64,000 nt of DNA from Siphonodentalium dalli (lineage: Eukaryota > Mollusca > Scaphopoda > Gadilida > Siphonodentaliidae): assembly GCA_032622095.1 (NCBI GenBank), contig CP136068.1, positions 53,500,443 to 53,564,442 of the forward strand, written 5' to 3'. The notes below the pieces were generated by a model. The model was not told the DNA's origin. It searched no databases and saw only the letters and a list, made by a program, of their open reading frames with translations. A program made the translations under genes and the position numbers. How positions within the stretch are numbered: position 1 is the first letter of the stretch; each line of letters starts with the position of its first letter. Below, one piece after another: positions 24,001 to 39,000 of the stretch.

Positions 24001-27000
24001 CTGAACCTGAATGTATGACAAATTGGATCAATTCACTGAAGCAAATAAAATCAGCATTATGATGAACTTAGCAAGTCTACAGCTCAAGGGTTACATTAAA
24101 CAGACATGGCTAATTTGAACCTAAAAATTATGTACATATAATATAGTAGCACGGAAAATATTTAAGAAATAACTCTTGTTTCGATTAAGGTTATGCAGTT
24201 ATAACCGAAAAGTTTGAAGATAAATTCTATAATGCTCGTAGCAGTTACAGAAAATTTATCTTCAAACTTTTTGGTTGGAACTCATAACCTTAATCGAAAC
24301 AAGAGTTATTTCTTATAATTTAATCCGTCATTTCACAAGAGAACCACCAAAAGTATAAGTTAGAAGTATAACGTGCATACAACATTGAGACTTTTTCCAA
24401 CGAAAATGACATGTGATGTTGAAAGAGACACCTGTCACTCAAAACTTGTGCTTATCATCGCGTTGGCTATTCAGCGATTTTGATTGGCTTGTCGCAACTG
24501 ATCACGTATCAGCAGGCACCGAGCAGCTGTTGATGCACATGCGATTGATTCGACTGTGGTGGCACACTAAGATTTAATTTCCATGTTTCATTTATTTTGA
24601 TTTTGTCTGGTTACTTGTGCACTGAATATTACGGTACAGTTATTGTCAATAAAGTCATATCCGAAAGGAACAAGAGGTGTGCACTCGAGTGCTAGCATAC
24701 CCCCACCGTGGCAAATTCAACCCGCATTATCCGTAAACCCAACAAAAAAGATTTTTACTTTTAAGAAAAATTTGGACTAATAATATCGATATGGTGTCAC
24801 AAGAAGCTTGTACAGAAAAAATTATTCAAATTGGTTCATATTTGTTAAAGTTATTAAGTCGGACAGAATTTTCTAAGTCAAAATAAGTCGAAAATGAAGT
24901 GTAATATTACGAAAAACAGTCTATCCCTAGCCGCATCATGTAGAGAGGGTATTGTGAGAAGCATGTATACCAAATACCAAAAATTATTGAAATCGGTTCA
25001 TATTTGTTAAAGTTATTAAGTCGGACAGAATTTTCTAAGTCAAAATAAGTCGAAAATGAGGCGTAACTTAAAAAAAAAGCATCATGCGGAGAGGCAGTCA
25101 TAAGAAGATTGCATACAAAAAATTATTGAAATCGGTTCATAGTTGTTCGAGTTATGAGGTCGGACGGACGGACAAACGGAGGGAGAAAGCGTGACGGACA
25201 GACGGACGCAGTCAATCCAGTATACCCCCCATTTTCTTCGAAAGTGTGGGTATAATTATGATGCAGCACCGAAATTTCATGTTAAATGGTAGGAAGCATC
25301 CAACAGTTTCCACGTACATTTTTTAGGCACGCGGTATATGCGTGTTCACCCGGCGTTGCTGTCATTTCTGTAGTAATCAAGAAATTTAGGTTATCGAGAA
25401 ATAACCCAACTGGCAAAGTGTGTGGCAGCCAATTGTTTCACAGTATTCCGTGGATTGATAGCTTATTATTAAATTATTGGCCGATGAATACACAAAATAC
25501 TGGTATATAAACTGTATATACAGGGCTTCAGTCAGGTAAAAAACGTTGGTGGCCAGACCTCTGTGGAAGAGAGTACGGGAGGAGGGGTACCCCCTCTCAT
25601 AGGTTGGGGTCCTTGTAATAATTTAAATTTCAACCTATCTGGGGCCTCCTGGAGCCCTGCTCTCAAATGTTTGATGCTTTGTTGAAAGTAATAGTTCATA
25701 CCTAATGAATCTGTATTTGTTGCAGAAATAATGACGGTAAGTTAGTTAATATTTGTCAACAACTAGGACTGATTATCACAAATCAAGTATTGACTTTATT
25801 GAAGTTTTGAATTGATGATCAACTTGCCAATGGACTTGATTGAAATAGTAATTTTCATTTTACTCTTGATTCTGTTCTGGCACTAGGATGAGTCAGCCAG
25901 AGGTTAAATGCTTGTAGCTAGCTGTTGTATCCCCCACTGCCACACACATCATGGATGTGTGAGCCAGAGGTGAAATGCTTGTAGCTAACTGTTGTATCCC
26001 CCACTCCCATGCACATCTTTTTGTACACATAAACTGGTTTTGCTTAGATTACCTAGAAAAACTATCATTGGTGACAATCATTGTTTTTCTTTTTAGTAGC
26101 GACATTACAGTTCAGATTTTCTTCTTTTTGAAAATTACCCCCCATCTGATTTTTGTTTACCTTAACATCTAATGGTCAGGCATAAACAAAACCTGTTTCT
26201 GCTGACGGACTGAAACAAAAATAGACAAACAATACGGAATATACCAACAATTAAAGTTCTTTATTGTTTCCTGCTGAAGAATGCCAACTTTCCTTAATTC
26301 TGTGATTTAAGTCTTTCTGCGGCGTATGTAAGTCCGTAAAAATATTTCAGGGATTTATCGACCCATTTTAATCCCCCAGAACTTGGTTTGAAATGTTACA
26401 CAAGTGAGCATTACTAGGTATTATTTGGCGTTTCAAACCGCCATGTGGCTTTAAAAGAAAGGAAGAGTTATTTCAATAGCTTCTTGATTAAGAGAACTTG
26501 GGTTACATTGTTAAAGTGAGAAACTATAAACGTCTCTACTATCGCCTGTTTCAGTCCTCGGAATTTATGACAGCATTCGGCATTGGTGCCACAAACGCCG
26601 CTATAAAATCATCTCATTAGAGGATAAACATTGTATGCTACTAAGAAGAGTTAACTATTGGCTATTTATTTTACCTGAATCCTTGTCCTGTGGCGGAGAT
26701 GACGGTGACGTCTTACTCGATTTTATTCTCGCTGGTGGAATGGGCTGTTTTGTTTCTGATTCTAATGACTGTGGTGGCGTGGGTGGTAACAACCGCCTGC
26801 TATAAACAGATTATCAATTAGTTTCTTTATACAAGATTCTATTACAATGTATGAATTTATGATATATATCTTAGTTAACATCCGATAAGCTGAGTGGCAC
26901 GGGTCTCATTTATTCTGATCAAATCGTGAGCAGGCCTGACTCAACAAATGTTCCTCCCCAGTTATGACAACGAATTTGTGGGTCAGTAAAAAAACCCTTC

Positions 27001-30000
27001 TGGAAGGAAATCTGTATCTGTGATCAATACCAGTGCGAACTCGGCACAGCAAGGTCCAAATAGTCACCTTAGAAACAATAATCTTAAATATTTATTGTTG
27101 ATGAGTAAAATATTATTCTATTTTGCCAGATATGATTTAATTAATTGTACATGAAAATGCACACTTTAGAAGAATTGCAATGGAAGTTTGTGAATGTCCG
27201 AGTCGCAGGCAAAACCACAGCATGTGTATATAATAAATAAGCTTGACTTGATCGAGTTTGGCATTACATTCAACAATTATTAAACCACTGACATGTAAGA
27301 CAAAAGTTTTTTGCTATTACTACGAAAAATAAGTTCTAAAATATACAAAGGAAACGTTTATTCTTCACTTGTAGAGATTCTCTAATAATATTAACATATG
27401 TAGGTAGAAAAACCCCCTGTGAAATCAAGATTCCCTTCATTCATTTGTAATATATAAGGATGTTCAGATAATAAGTTCAACAGCCTAGATTCTCCTTCAC
27501 TAATTATAATCTTAAACAAGTCTACATGAATTATTTAACATTGTTACAACCCATCATATTTCTGTTTATGATGGGCACAAATAAAAAAAAATAAAATTTG
27601 ATTGTGATTTAAAACTTTCAATGCCCATGTTCAAATAGAGTGTGATAAAATTGTAAATTCATTCCAAGTTACCTTGGTAACTTTGGTGATGTCTGTGGTG
27701 AGTTGGATGGTGATGGCGCAGGTGATATTCGTCGAGGAGGAACAGGAGGTGGGATATCCCTCCTTCCCATGTGGGGTGAGCTAAATGGGGATCTGTCCCG
27801 CACCTGCAATATAATAAATACATCACCATATCTGTATGATGAGATACACAAGAAGCTGTATTCATCTTGATTAAAATACAATCAAATAATTTAATTGAAA
27901 CTATGTGTAATGCACTTAAAATCAGCATCCATGTCACAAACTGAGATTTCTTTTTTTCGTAAAATTTCAGTGCATAAATCTCTAGATAAATTCCATGTTG
28001 TTACTCCAAGCAGTTCCTATTAAAGGCATGTGTAGTCGAAAACAAAGCACTTTTAAAGACATATTATGGACTTGTTCGGATGCATGAAACTGATAAGTTA
28101 GTACTCAGGTGTTATGCCAACCTGGGGTATATAGCATTCCACTAATATCACAGAAAATTTCAAAGAAATCGACCATACCACTCCATAGAAAATATCATCT
28201 GAACTACGCTCAATTGTAAATATTTACATCTGGATTTGGGATGTAAGTATCGGCAATAAACACACATAAATGATTTCGCCACCAAGAGTCATTGCATTTG
28301 ATTAATATATCAGAATGACGGTGTGTTTTATCAAATTTGATTCATATTCATAACAATAACTACTTTTAGCAAGATTATTCTCCATTTCTATTTGATCACC
28401 TTACTGGAGTGTTTCAAATCACTTTAAGGCATGTGCAGTCGAAAACATTTTATGAAATAAATCGCCCCACATTGTGTGTTCACATCCTCCTTCATGACAT
28501 TTAAAGATGCATTATCGAAATTAACACTCCTAAATTACTATTTCTTTGGCTTTGGGGGTAAAAAAATATTTGATTCGAGTCAAGGAACCCACCCATCAAA
28601 GCTCAGGGTGATCAGATATCGATTTTTGAAGTTTGTTTCTCAAAATGTGCAATTATGTGACCCAGAAACGCGTCATCAAATGAATGGTCTCGGACAAAAT
28701 TGCGGATGAAGATGGATAACTCTAAAAACAAATGGTAATACAGCCAAATTTTTTGAATACTAAAGTTATAACACAGCCATATTTAGTTTAACAAAATGTT
28801 CATAATAACACATTTTGGGAAATTTGATAACATAGTTGACCATGGTTAGCATTATTTTGTTGCAATTAATCGATTCTATAAACTAAAGCGAATTTTGATG
28901 AAATGTTGTTGTTGTATCTGATGATATTGGGACCCTCTGATAAGATTGAGTACCTTTAATAGCAAATAACATAAAATATTCAAAATTATGCCAATGTTGA
29001 ACTAAATTTTCAACCATCTAAAGATGAGCACTTCTCAACCAATCAGAATACCTGTTTTAGGGACAACTATTAAACTTTTTCGTATTTTGTATGTTTTGCA
29101 ATTTCACATCATTATGATTGACAACAAATGTCTGTATGTTACTAGCTTAATAATATTTCATACCTTATGATTTACAGCTAATGTCTGTATGTTACTAGCC
29201 GACGGAAGCCACTGCTGATCCTACAAAGAACAAAGAAGAACACTGGTTGTTATGCTCTACATTTTAGTCGTCAAAAATATGAATAATGGTTATTCACTGA
29301 AGGTAAAATGAAATGGTATTTTTTATGTCATATTCACCATACATCACTCTGGAAATTAGGAAAGATGTTAAATGGGTCATGTCACACAGTCGATATTTGG
29401 GAACCGTTATATAAATAAGTATCCATCAAATTCCCCAACTACTGGCTATTGTTGAAGTTGAAGGCATGTTGCACTCAAATGTCAGTACTATTTAGTCTAT
29501 GTTTGATGATGATTGTCTTGCGTACACATAAGAAAGTCCAAATCCTTCAACACTAAATGTTTCCAAAGTTTTGATGTGCTAACTGAAGCACACATTGCAT
29601 GATTTTGTGGAAACATGGAACTGATATTTTAAAGATTTTTTTTTTAACAAGTTACTTTTAAATGACACAATTAAAAAAAACAAAGAAAATAGAAGTAACA
29701 AACAAAACTGGGGTTATTGTGGGCTACATTTTGGGTAAAAACAAGAAATACTGATTATTCACTCTGGTTAACATGAAATAGAATGTTATTTAAATTTATC
29801 ATCATTGATCACTCTGGGGATAAGGATAGTTAAATTTTAAATTGGTTATAGGTCACTAATGATGCAGGAGAAGCATCAGAGCTATTACAAAGGGCCCACC
29901 AAAGACACTCCATTTTCCAGGATTGCCAATTGTGGAAAAACAATTTTTAATTGATCCGAATGCTCTTCAGATCTCAAAGTTTACTTGTAATATGAATCTC

Positions 30001-33000
30001 ACCTCTAAGGAATCATCATCTCCATCCCTGTGTTCTGTCCTGCTGATAACTTTACCGCAACCAGGTGTAAACGGGTCGACAATCACTTGCTCTGTGCCTT
30101 TAATCTCACACCGGCAGAAAGGGCAGCCCTGGCCATCAGAGTCCTATGAAAAAACATTACTTCTCATATATCATAATAGATATTAGAATTAATCTTATAC
30201 CAATAGAAATGGCAGCCATGGCCATCAGTCCTACGAAAAAACCATGTCTTCTCATGCATCATAATACATATCAGAATTAATCTTATACTGATAGAAATGG
30301 CACCACCGGCCACAAGAGTCCTATGAAAAAACCATGTCTTCTCATATATCATAAGACATATCAGAATTAATCTTATATGGATAGAAATGGAAGACCTGGC
30401 CAACAGAGTACTGTAAAAAGCCATGACTTCTCATACATCGTAATACATATCAGAATTAATCGTATACCGATAGAAATGGTAGCCATGGCCATCAGTCCTA
30501 TGAAAAAAACCATGACTTCTCATACATCATGATACATATCCGAATTAATCTTATACGGATGGAAATGGAAGGCCTGGCCATCAGAGTCCTGTAAAAAAAA
30601 AACATGACTTCTCATACATCATAATACATATCAGAATCCATCTTATGAAAAAACCATGACTTCTCATACATAATAATACATATCAGAATTAATCTTATGA
30701 AAAAACCATGACTTCTCATACATCAGAATACATATCAGAATTAATCTTATATGGATGGAAATGGAAGGCCTGGCCATCAAGAGTCCTGTAAAAAACTATG
30801 ACTTCTCATACATCGTAATGCATATCAGAATTAAAGTGTAACTGACACGAATTAATAAATCTAAACAATATACAATGTAAATGATGCATCTTTCATCCCT
30901 CAATGACAATACAATCATGACCAGTCATGACTGCGGCCAAATCGACTAACCCGAGACCGATAACTGTAAGGCACTATGTTTTTGTTTTGATTTTGCACGA
31001 AACATGTGGCCTTATTGTGTGACATCATAGGCAGAGAACCGGCGTGTTATTTACATTAGTTTATGACGCAATTCTCTAAATATAATGGTATTCAGGCCTT
31101 CAAATTTTCGCAATCTTTCTAATTTGTGATGTGTTTTAAGTTATTCACTGTCAGACAATGAACAAATTTGTTTATGTCGTGCGTAGACTAAGGAATTTGG
31201 AAATTCACGCAAATTTGTCACCATGGAAAATCTCGCGCTCTTTAAATTCGTTGAATAGTCAGCTGCCGATTAGTTTTATTAATATTTTAATAGATGACAG
31301 ATATGCATAGAATAAATCAAATTCTGGTGGTCTGATTGACACTTTCACTTTGAGAAATCTTCCTTGCTGAATAATAGCTATATCTCTTCTCGTCACATCT
31401 TCACAAATAATGTCATGATTCTGGGTGAAAAATAAAAACAATAACGATTCACCGGCTGGGAATGGCGAATCTTGAATGAAAATTGCTTCTCTTACAAGAG
31501 TGGGGAATCCGATTGCTCGGAATCGTAGTACTGCTATAATTTTACACATAACCTGCATGGTTACCGATAATAAATACACCAAACATTTATTTATACGGAC
31601 AATAGGCCTACATGAACACTTTGAAGAAAACCGATATTTCTCATCAACTATCACAATTTTTGTTAATCTAATATAGTTAAAAAGCCATCAGAAAAGCAGG
31701 GAATATGACTACTAATTTGTTATATGACCTCAAATATGGCAATTCATCATGTGAGTTCTGTTTCACCGGCAAATTTGGCTAAGTCCATACACTGGGACAC
31801 ATTTTGTTTGAGAATATTCTTGTCTTCTTAATCATAGAGGAATAAAGTTAACATTTTTTTGTGCATAATCTAGTGAAAAAAAATATACTATTTTCATAAG
31901 AAATTTCAACACATACTTTAATAAGGAAATATTTCTCTTGAAGTTGATTATAAACTATATTTATTCATTTTGTCCTTTGAAATTTAGAAAATCTTTGTAG
32001 ATAACATCTATTAACCTGAGGACCATTGTGGAAATAAGTCTGCCCATTCATGGGTCAGACTTTTAAATGTTATCCTCGATGCGATGGATGAGTCTTATTA
32101 CATCTGAAAGACCACTTCTTTAAATATCAATATATTTTATTAAACAAAATCTAATTAATGAAACTAAAATTAACCATTAATATTAATGTCTGACACTGTT
32201 TAAATAGATATTTTCTTTTCTGTTTTGATAACTGCTGTATACAATCTAAACTGTAACATCTTATGGTCCATTCAAACTGTAGGACCTTTTGTAATATGTT
32301 TTTACATCGCACCAAAGAAATCTATCTATCTATCTACCTATACAACAATGAAAAAGCCTTAAGTTTTCTCTACTTTTTAAACTACTTGACAATCAAATAT
32401 GGAAATGAGACAGGCAATCTTCTTATGTCACTCTAGAATGTTTATAAATAACTCGCCAGATAACCACGCCCAAAATAGTATATACTTCAGTGTCAGTGAC
32501 AGCCGATGTGCATTCGGAACAAACGCAAAACAATATAGATCCTGTGTCAGAAATGAACTACATCTATGTCGATCGGTCTTATTTTTCCCCAATGCGCAAA
32601 AATATAACTACAAAAAATCACGAGTGTTCATAAGATAAAATATGTTCCACTGTTAAAAAGACAAACGTGAAACCATTTTGTTGGTTATCGGTACCTTTGG
32701 CGGAGTGATACAAATTACAAGGCCAATACACATGGGTGCGTTGTTGAGTGAAGTTTATTGCAACACGAGTTGCAAAAATATCATGTATTCATTGTATTGC
32801 ATCGCCAGTTTTGCAGAAATAGAACTTCGTGAATCGACTGTACATCTAAGTCAATATCGGGAGGTATTTTCAGATACAACTTCATAGAGGAAAAGTGTTT
32901 TAAGTGTATGTTTTGGAAGGATTATTTTCATTTCGACACGTCGTGTTGGCTATTGTATCGCCAGTGTTTCGTGTGACCTCATAATATTTTATATACAGAA

Positions 33001-36000
33001 TTGTTTGTTTCATGCTCGGTTTATCTGGATATATTTACATACTAAGTGTGATCATCACTAAATCCAGCATTCCGATTGGTCTGCGCCCATGTGGCTAGTT
33101 GCAATTATTTCTCGGTGAACGCGCAACAGCTCATAACTGCAGCCTCATAATTACATTGACACGTCATCAGTTTCGGAAAGAAGAACGCGTAATGTTTTGG
33201 GCGCATTTGGACTCACGCAACATTGACTTAATACATCATCGGGTTTCAAAATAAAGAGAAATTGTTCCTGTTAACTTTTGCCAAGGGTGCTATGGGATAT
33301 TTTGGGCTTGTTTTGTCACGACACACTTTTCGCTTTAAATACATTTACAAAAGTGGCTTTTTCGCTAATTGTATATAAATATAAGGATTAACTGTCATGT
33401 GGACTGTTTTTATGGAGATGTAACCGTGAGGTAAGTGGTCATAACTTGTATGTAAAACCTTTGGGTTTTACACAAGTTATGACCACTTACCTCACGGTTA
33501 CATCTCCATAAAACAGTCCACATGACAGTTAATCCTTATATAGATTTTGTGGCAAAGAATTACAATACATTATGAAACTTCATGGAATTTTCGGATGGTG
33601 ATAGAGTTGATGGTGATACTACAAGTTGATAAATATGTAGTTAAAAATAAACATAAATATTTACTGCGTAAACGTCGTCAACTTGAACCAGTTAATATGC
33701 TGGTGATGTGAGTACAACACTTTTCGATTTTGTATTCAAATTTGCACATAACTTATCTTAAGTCAGTTGTCTACGATGAACAGTGTCCCCACCCATAACG
33801 TATATACAATATTATAGTTAGACTAATTTGGTAGAGTTATACAGAAATTATAAAAAAATGAAACAATTTTAATAATAATAGGGCTGGATTAGATACATGT
33901 ATATATACCAGTCACATTATTAACCCAACATATCCAGGCAGCAAAGGCTAAATATCTTGCTTGGTATATATATATATATGAATAAGTGGATGTGGGCACA
34001 CATTTAGCCCATGTTTGACCACGTACCCCCTCATTTATTTTGTGTATGTAAATTGTTTCTTTTTTTTGCACATTCGCTCACAATATTATGGAATCACGTT
34101 TTATTTGTAATTGTCATTATTTTGTACTTTAATTCAAATAATCAGTGTTCAGCCCACATGCCTACTGTTTCAGTCAGATTATTAACGCGATTAAAACACC
34201 AATGTATATTGCTATGAGTAGTACGAGTACGAGTTATCAACCCGGGGAGGTGGGGGTCACCAGTCGATCAGAAAACCCCTTCGAACTATAGTTCTCGAAA
34301 TAACCAGCTAATTTAGCTAAATGTTTATGGCATAATGGACTTGGCAGCTAGTTTAAAATATTTTCGTTCTGTGAACAGAAACCTTCTCCACTGTCGGACA
34401 AGAAGATTCTTCTCTTGCCCACAATTTTAGGCAACGCATGTCGCTAGCATATCACAGATAACAATAAAAACAACAAATTTGCAAAATGAAAACTATGAAA
34501 CAAGCTGTGGGCCAAGCACTCGGCCAATGTGTTTACATCCGCTTTCTCTGCCTATGATCTCGTGTGTAATGTGACCGCCACCATGAGACTTTCTAAAGTA
34601 TTTCGAAAATGAAAAAAACAAATGTATTTCTCACTAATTAGGCAGTTTCGTGTCGGATTTTTGACTGATTATGATAGAATAGGTAATAGTGGTTTAAATA
34701 AACGTATTTTTTATCTTTATCTTTAATCTTATGAAAAAACCATGACTTCTCATACATCATAATACATATCAGAATTAATCCTGTCCCAATAAAATGGCAG
34801 CCATGGCCATCAGTCCTATGAAAAAACCATGACTTCTCATGCATCATAATACATATCAGAATTAATCTTATACCGATAGAAATTGCACCCCGGCCATCAG
34901 TCCTATGAAAAAACCATGACTTCTCATGCATCATAATACATATCAGAATTAATCTTATACCGATAGAAATTTCACCCCGGCCATCAGTCCTATGAAAAAA
35001 CCATGACTTCTCGTACATCATAATACATATCAGAATTAATCTTAAACCGATAGAAATGACAGGCCTGGCCATCAAAGTCCTGTGAATAACTATTGACATC
35101 TTTAAAAGAACTACAACATAAAAAGTTAACAAACACATCACAAAGATTATCTTCTGAGGAACAAACCTTTATGAGAGAAAACAGAAAACAAAAGTAAGAT
35201 AAACACAGGTATAGGTAGTAAGATAAACACAGGTATAGGTAGTAAGATAAACACAGGTATAGGTAATAAGATAAACACAGGTATAGGTAGTAAGATAAAC
35301 ACAGGTATAGGTAGTAAGATAAACTAATGTGACGACACTTCATCTGGGCTTTTACCCTTAGATAGGAAGTTTGGTCGAAATCCGTCCGACAGTTTTCCCG
35401 GCCATAGCTAACAAACAAACAGAAGTCCCAAAATATATACATACTAGCAGGTGGACCCGACTTCGTCCGGGCTGTTTCCCCTCTGCTTTTCGGCGAATTG
35501 CGCGATTTGACCTTGAATTGTCCAATTTGAAGGTCAAGGTCAGGTGGGGTCACGATTTAACCCGTCCAAAACACTGCCCAGACAAAAGTACCCGACAAAA
35601 GTACCCGTCGAAATCCATCCGGTTTTATCCGATTTGACCTCGAATTGATCATTTTGAAGGTCAAGGTCAGGTCGGGGTCAGGATTTGACCCGTCCAAAAT
35701 ACTCAGTGGACAAAAGTAACCCTACGTATCAAAATTTCGTCAAAATCCCATAAAAATTCGCAATTTGACCTTGAATTGACCGATTTCAAGGTCAAGGTCA
35801 CGTCCCACGGGCAAAAGAATAGGCTTACGACACTCCCCATACGAAAGTATCCTTAGACACTAATTTTCATCGAAATCCCGTGATACTCGGGCGTTCGACT
35901 TTGAAATGACCCGATTTCAAGGTCAAGGTCACGTTGCATGGGCAAATTAATAGGCCCATGCCACTCCCCGGCCGAAAGTACCCCCACATACCAAGTTTCA

Positions 36001-39000
36001 TCGAAATCGGTTTGGCCGTTTTCGAGTCCATCGCGAACAGACAGACAGACACACACACATCCTTGTTTGTATTACATACGTTGTGAGGACTCCCGTTATT
36101 TCGTAAATATATCCAAACTCGGAGGGTACCTTTAACGAAATAACGGCCATCTTTGTAATGCATGCGTAGTCATTTCCGCCTAGTGCGGACGAACAAATTT
36201 CAAAAATTTCAAAAAATACAAATTTCCGTCGCCTTTAGGGAATTTTTTTTTAACATTGTGAGGACATTGTTTTACTATATGAATGTCTTCACAGCGTTGG
36301 GTTTACACATGCACACACACACACACACACAGATTTCCCAAAATATATAATAGATATATGGAATTCACTAACAGCCGAGTGTACCTCCAGATAAGCAGAA
36401 AATCCAGATTACAATATTTTATCATTATAAACTCATCACTAATAATTAATTAGTAAATAACTGAATTAATGTTTAGACAAATTTCACATTGTCAGCCAGG
36501 AATACTGGTTGTAATAGAGGCTTGCATCGACAAAGTACCAAGAGTCATGTTTAGGCCGAGTTTCCTTTCATTTTAGCAGTCAGAGACAGCGGTAGTTATA
36601 CAGATTATGATAGAGGCTTACAAAGATAAATAGCCAAGCCATCATCTCCTTGCACACTCTACCAATGGATGTTTAACCTGTTTGTGTACTCATATAAAAG
36701 CATGAATATAATAAAGGTATAAACTTCGAAAGAACACTAACTCAAAATATAAAATCCGATTAGAAATATTTCCTTCGTTTTCCATGGTCTCTTGCATCAG
36801 AATTTCTTGTACAGTGAAACCTCTCCAAACCAGGCCCTCTATAAAACAAATTCTTATCCACACCGAACGAAATGTCCGGTACCGAATTAATCCAAGTGCA
36901 TTGACTATAAAAATTAACTCTGACTCAGTAATCCGAAATATCTCCATTCTGAATATGAATGAAATTTTGAGTCCCGTTGTTCGTCCCATTTTCAATTTTG
37001 TCCACTGGAGTCTGAACATGTTTTATCAGTGTTGCCATACCTTTGTCTAATGTACTAGCCTAATAAATCCACCTAAACACCCGGTCCACCCATAGCGGTC
37101 CAGTACTGTACCGATTCACAAACTTTAATACAGAGAAATGTGCCTAGCTTAAGTACTGGCCCTGCTGGGGTTGACCGGTACGGAACTTCAAAGCTCCAAT
37201 CGCCAGCCAATACACAGTGTCGCAAATGTCTGGTCAGATCACATTAGCAGCTCGTGAGATACATTCTTTGGTGTCGGCGACATCAAATGACGGTGAGGAC
37301 TGCTTCTGTCTTATAATGACTTGAGTGTTGGCTGATGACAGATGGTTCCAAATAAATCATTTGTAATTCTGTAACTCTACATGACGGTCGTTTGTTTAAA
37401 ATACAGCATAACCAGTTGTTAAAGTTGAAAATAATATGTGACGGAGATTCAATGTATGTCGTGAATCATGATATACTAGCCTATAGTTGGCAATATATAA
37501 CTCCAAGTTACTACATCCAATACAGATACGGCCAATCTATCTAGAATATGTCAGTTGGCAATGTTAAGAACAAAATGTTATGAGTACTGAAAGACTTGGA
37601 GCATTTGCACTCAAACCAATCATAGCATGTGGGGTACAGTGGAGACGTGAACTATACAGACTCTAGAGTGAGTCACATTCACAAGTTTTAAGCACATTTA
37701 TTCATTCTCTAACTTCTACAGAATGATGGAGATAAGAAAATACACTACACATTTCCACAATGTGCATACAGTGTATTATATATGGTTTAATACAAGCTTG
37801 CCCGGCAGTAACTTGACACTTTCTGTAACACAACACATATACCAAAGTAAGATTTAAAACATTTCCCTCCATTTAAGGTATTTTATAATGATTGGAAATT
37901 TGAATTTGGACCAGTCCAAGCTAGAATACCAGACCACTGCGAGCTGGACTGGTCCAAACCAGACTGCCTCTTCTCTGGACCAGACCAACACTGGCTTTCC
38001 GGTCCGCATCCTTAAATAACAGGTGCCGGCTTAGATAACGCGACATTTGTTTCGCACCTTTAGTGAATAATTGGGTGTTCAGTTAGAATACATCATTGGC
38101 AGTTTGCTTTTACATCAGTTGATACACCATACTATGGTTGGCGGAGTCTCATAAGAACTTTTAACATAAACACTAGTTCTCTATAAAGTATAAATCCCCA
38201 GTGGAACATTTGTCACTAAAACATTTTCATCCAGAATGATTATTATTATCTAGTTTATTGAAGTTGCATCGTTTCATGCTTCTGATGGCAAGATTTTCAA
38301 CAAATCAAACAGAAAGGTCAGTCAGAAGAGTGTTTGGTTTGGAGAGGTTTTACTGCACTGAATTTATAAAACATATATGAACGAACTAGACAAGTGAAGT
38401 AACTGTGTATATAAGTAAAAAGAGTATGAAAGCAGAAAAATGGCATTGTTCTTCATCTGTCAATGTTCGTAGTGACTGATATCCCAGGCTGTTGGAGACG
38501 AGTTATAAGGAAACCCATGCTGAGCCCTGATGAAACCCATGCTAAGAATAATAATCATCTTACATGTACCTGCCACTGAGTGAGGCATGGGGTGCACAGC
38601 AGGTGGCCGCATGGCTCGATTCGTATATCCTTATCGTTCTCAGCACATATTTTACATAGCTGAAACGTTGAGCCCATCTCACAGTACAGTTCGTACTGTT
38701 CCTGTGTCACTGAAATGTGGTCTTCCTGTGTATCAGCAGCCAGGTAACTCAGGTCGGGATTTATACTCCGGCCATCAGGGTACAAGAAGCTGTAAAATAG
38801 AGAATCAATGTTTCCTTGTTCTGATGAAATTCAAAATGAGGAGCATGAATTGTAGATTTTTATTAAAAAATTTGATTCGAGGGTAGTGATGTGCGGTTTT
38901 GAAATTTCATTTCGGTTTTGGTTTTGGTATGGCTTTTGTAGAAAAACCAGGTTCTGGTGTTGATTGTGTTTTGACTCAATACACCAATTACTATATGCAT

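Noticed and set aside
31259-31654. 131-codon minus-strand frame in the RING intron
   Set aside because: No recognisable domain and no splice sites that would join it in phase to Cbl exons; left as unassigned.
34638-35553. 167- and 187-codon minus-strand frames
   Set aside because: They read through the exon-derived and 24-bp minisatellites; only the short RING-like fragments are meaningful, as decayed copies.
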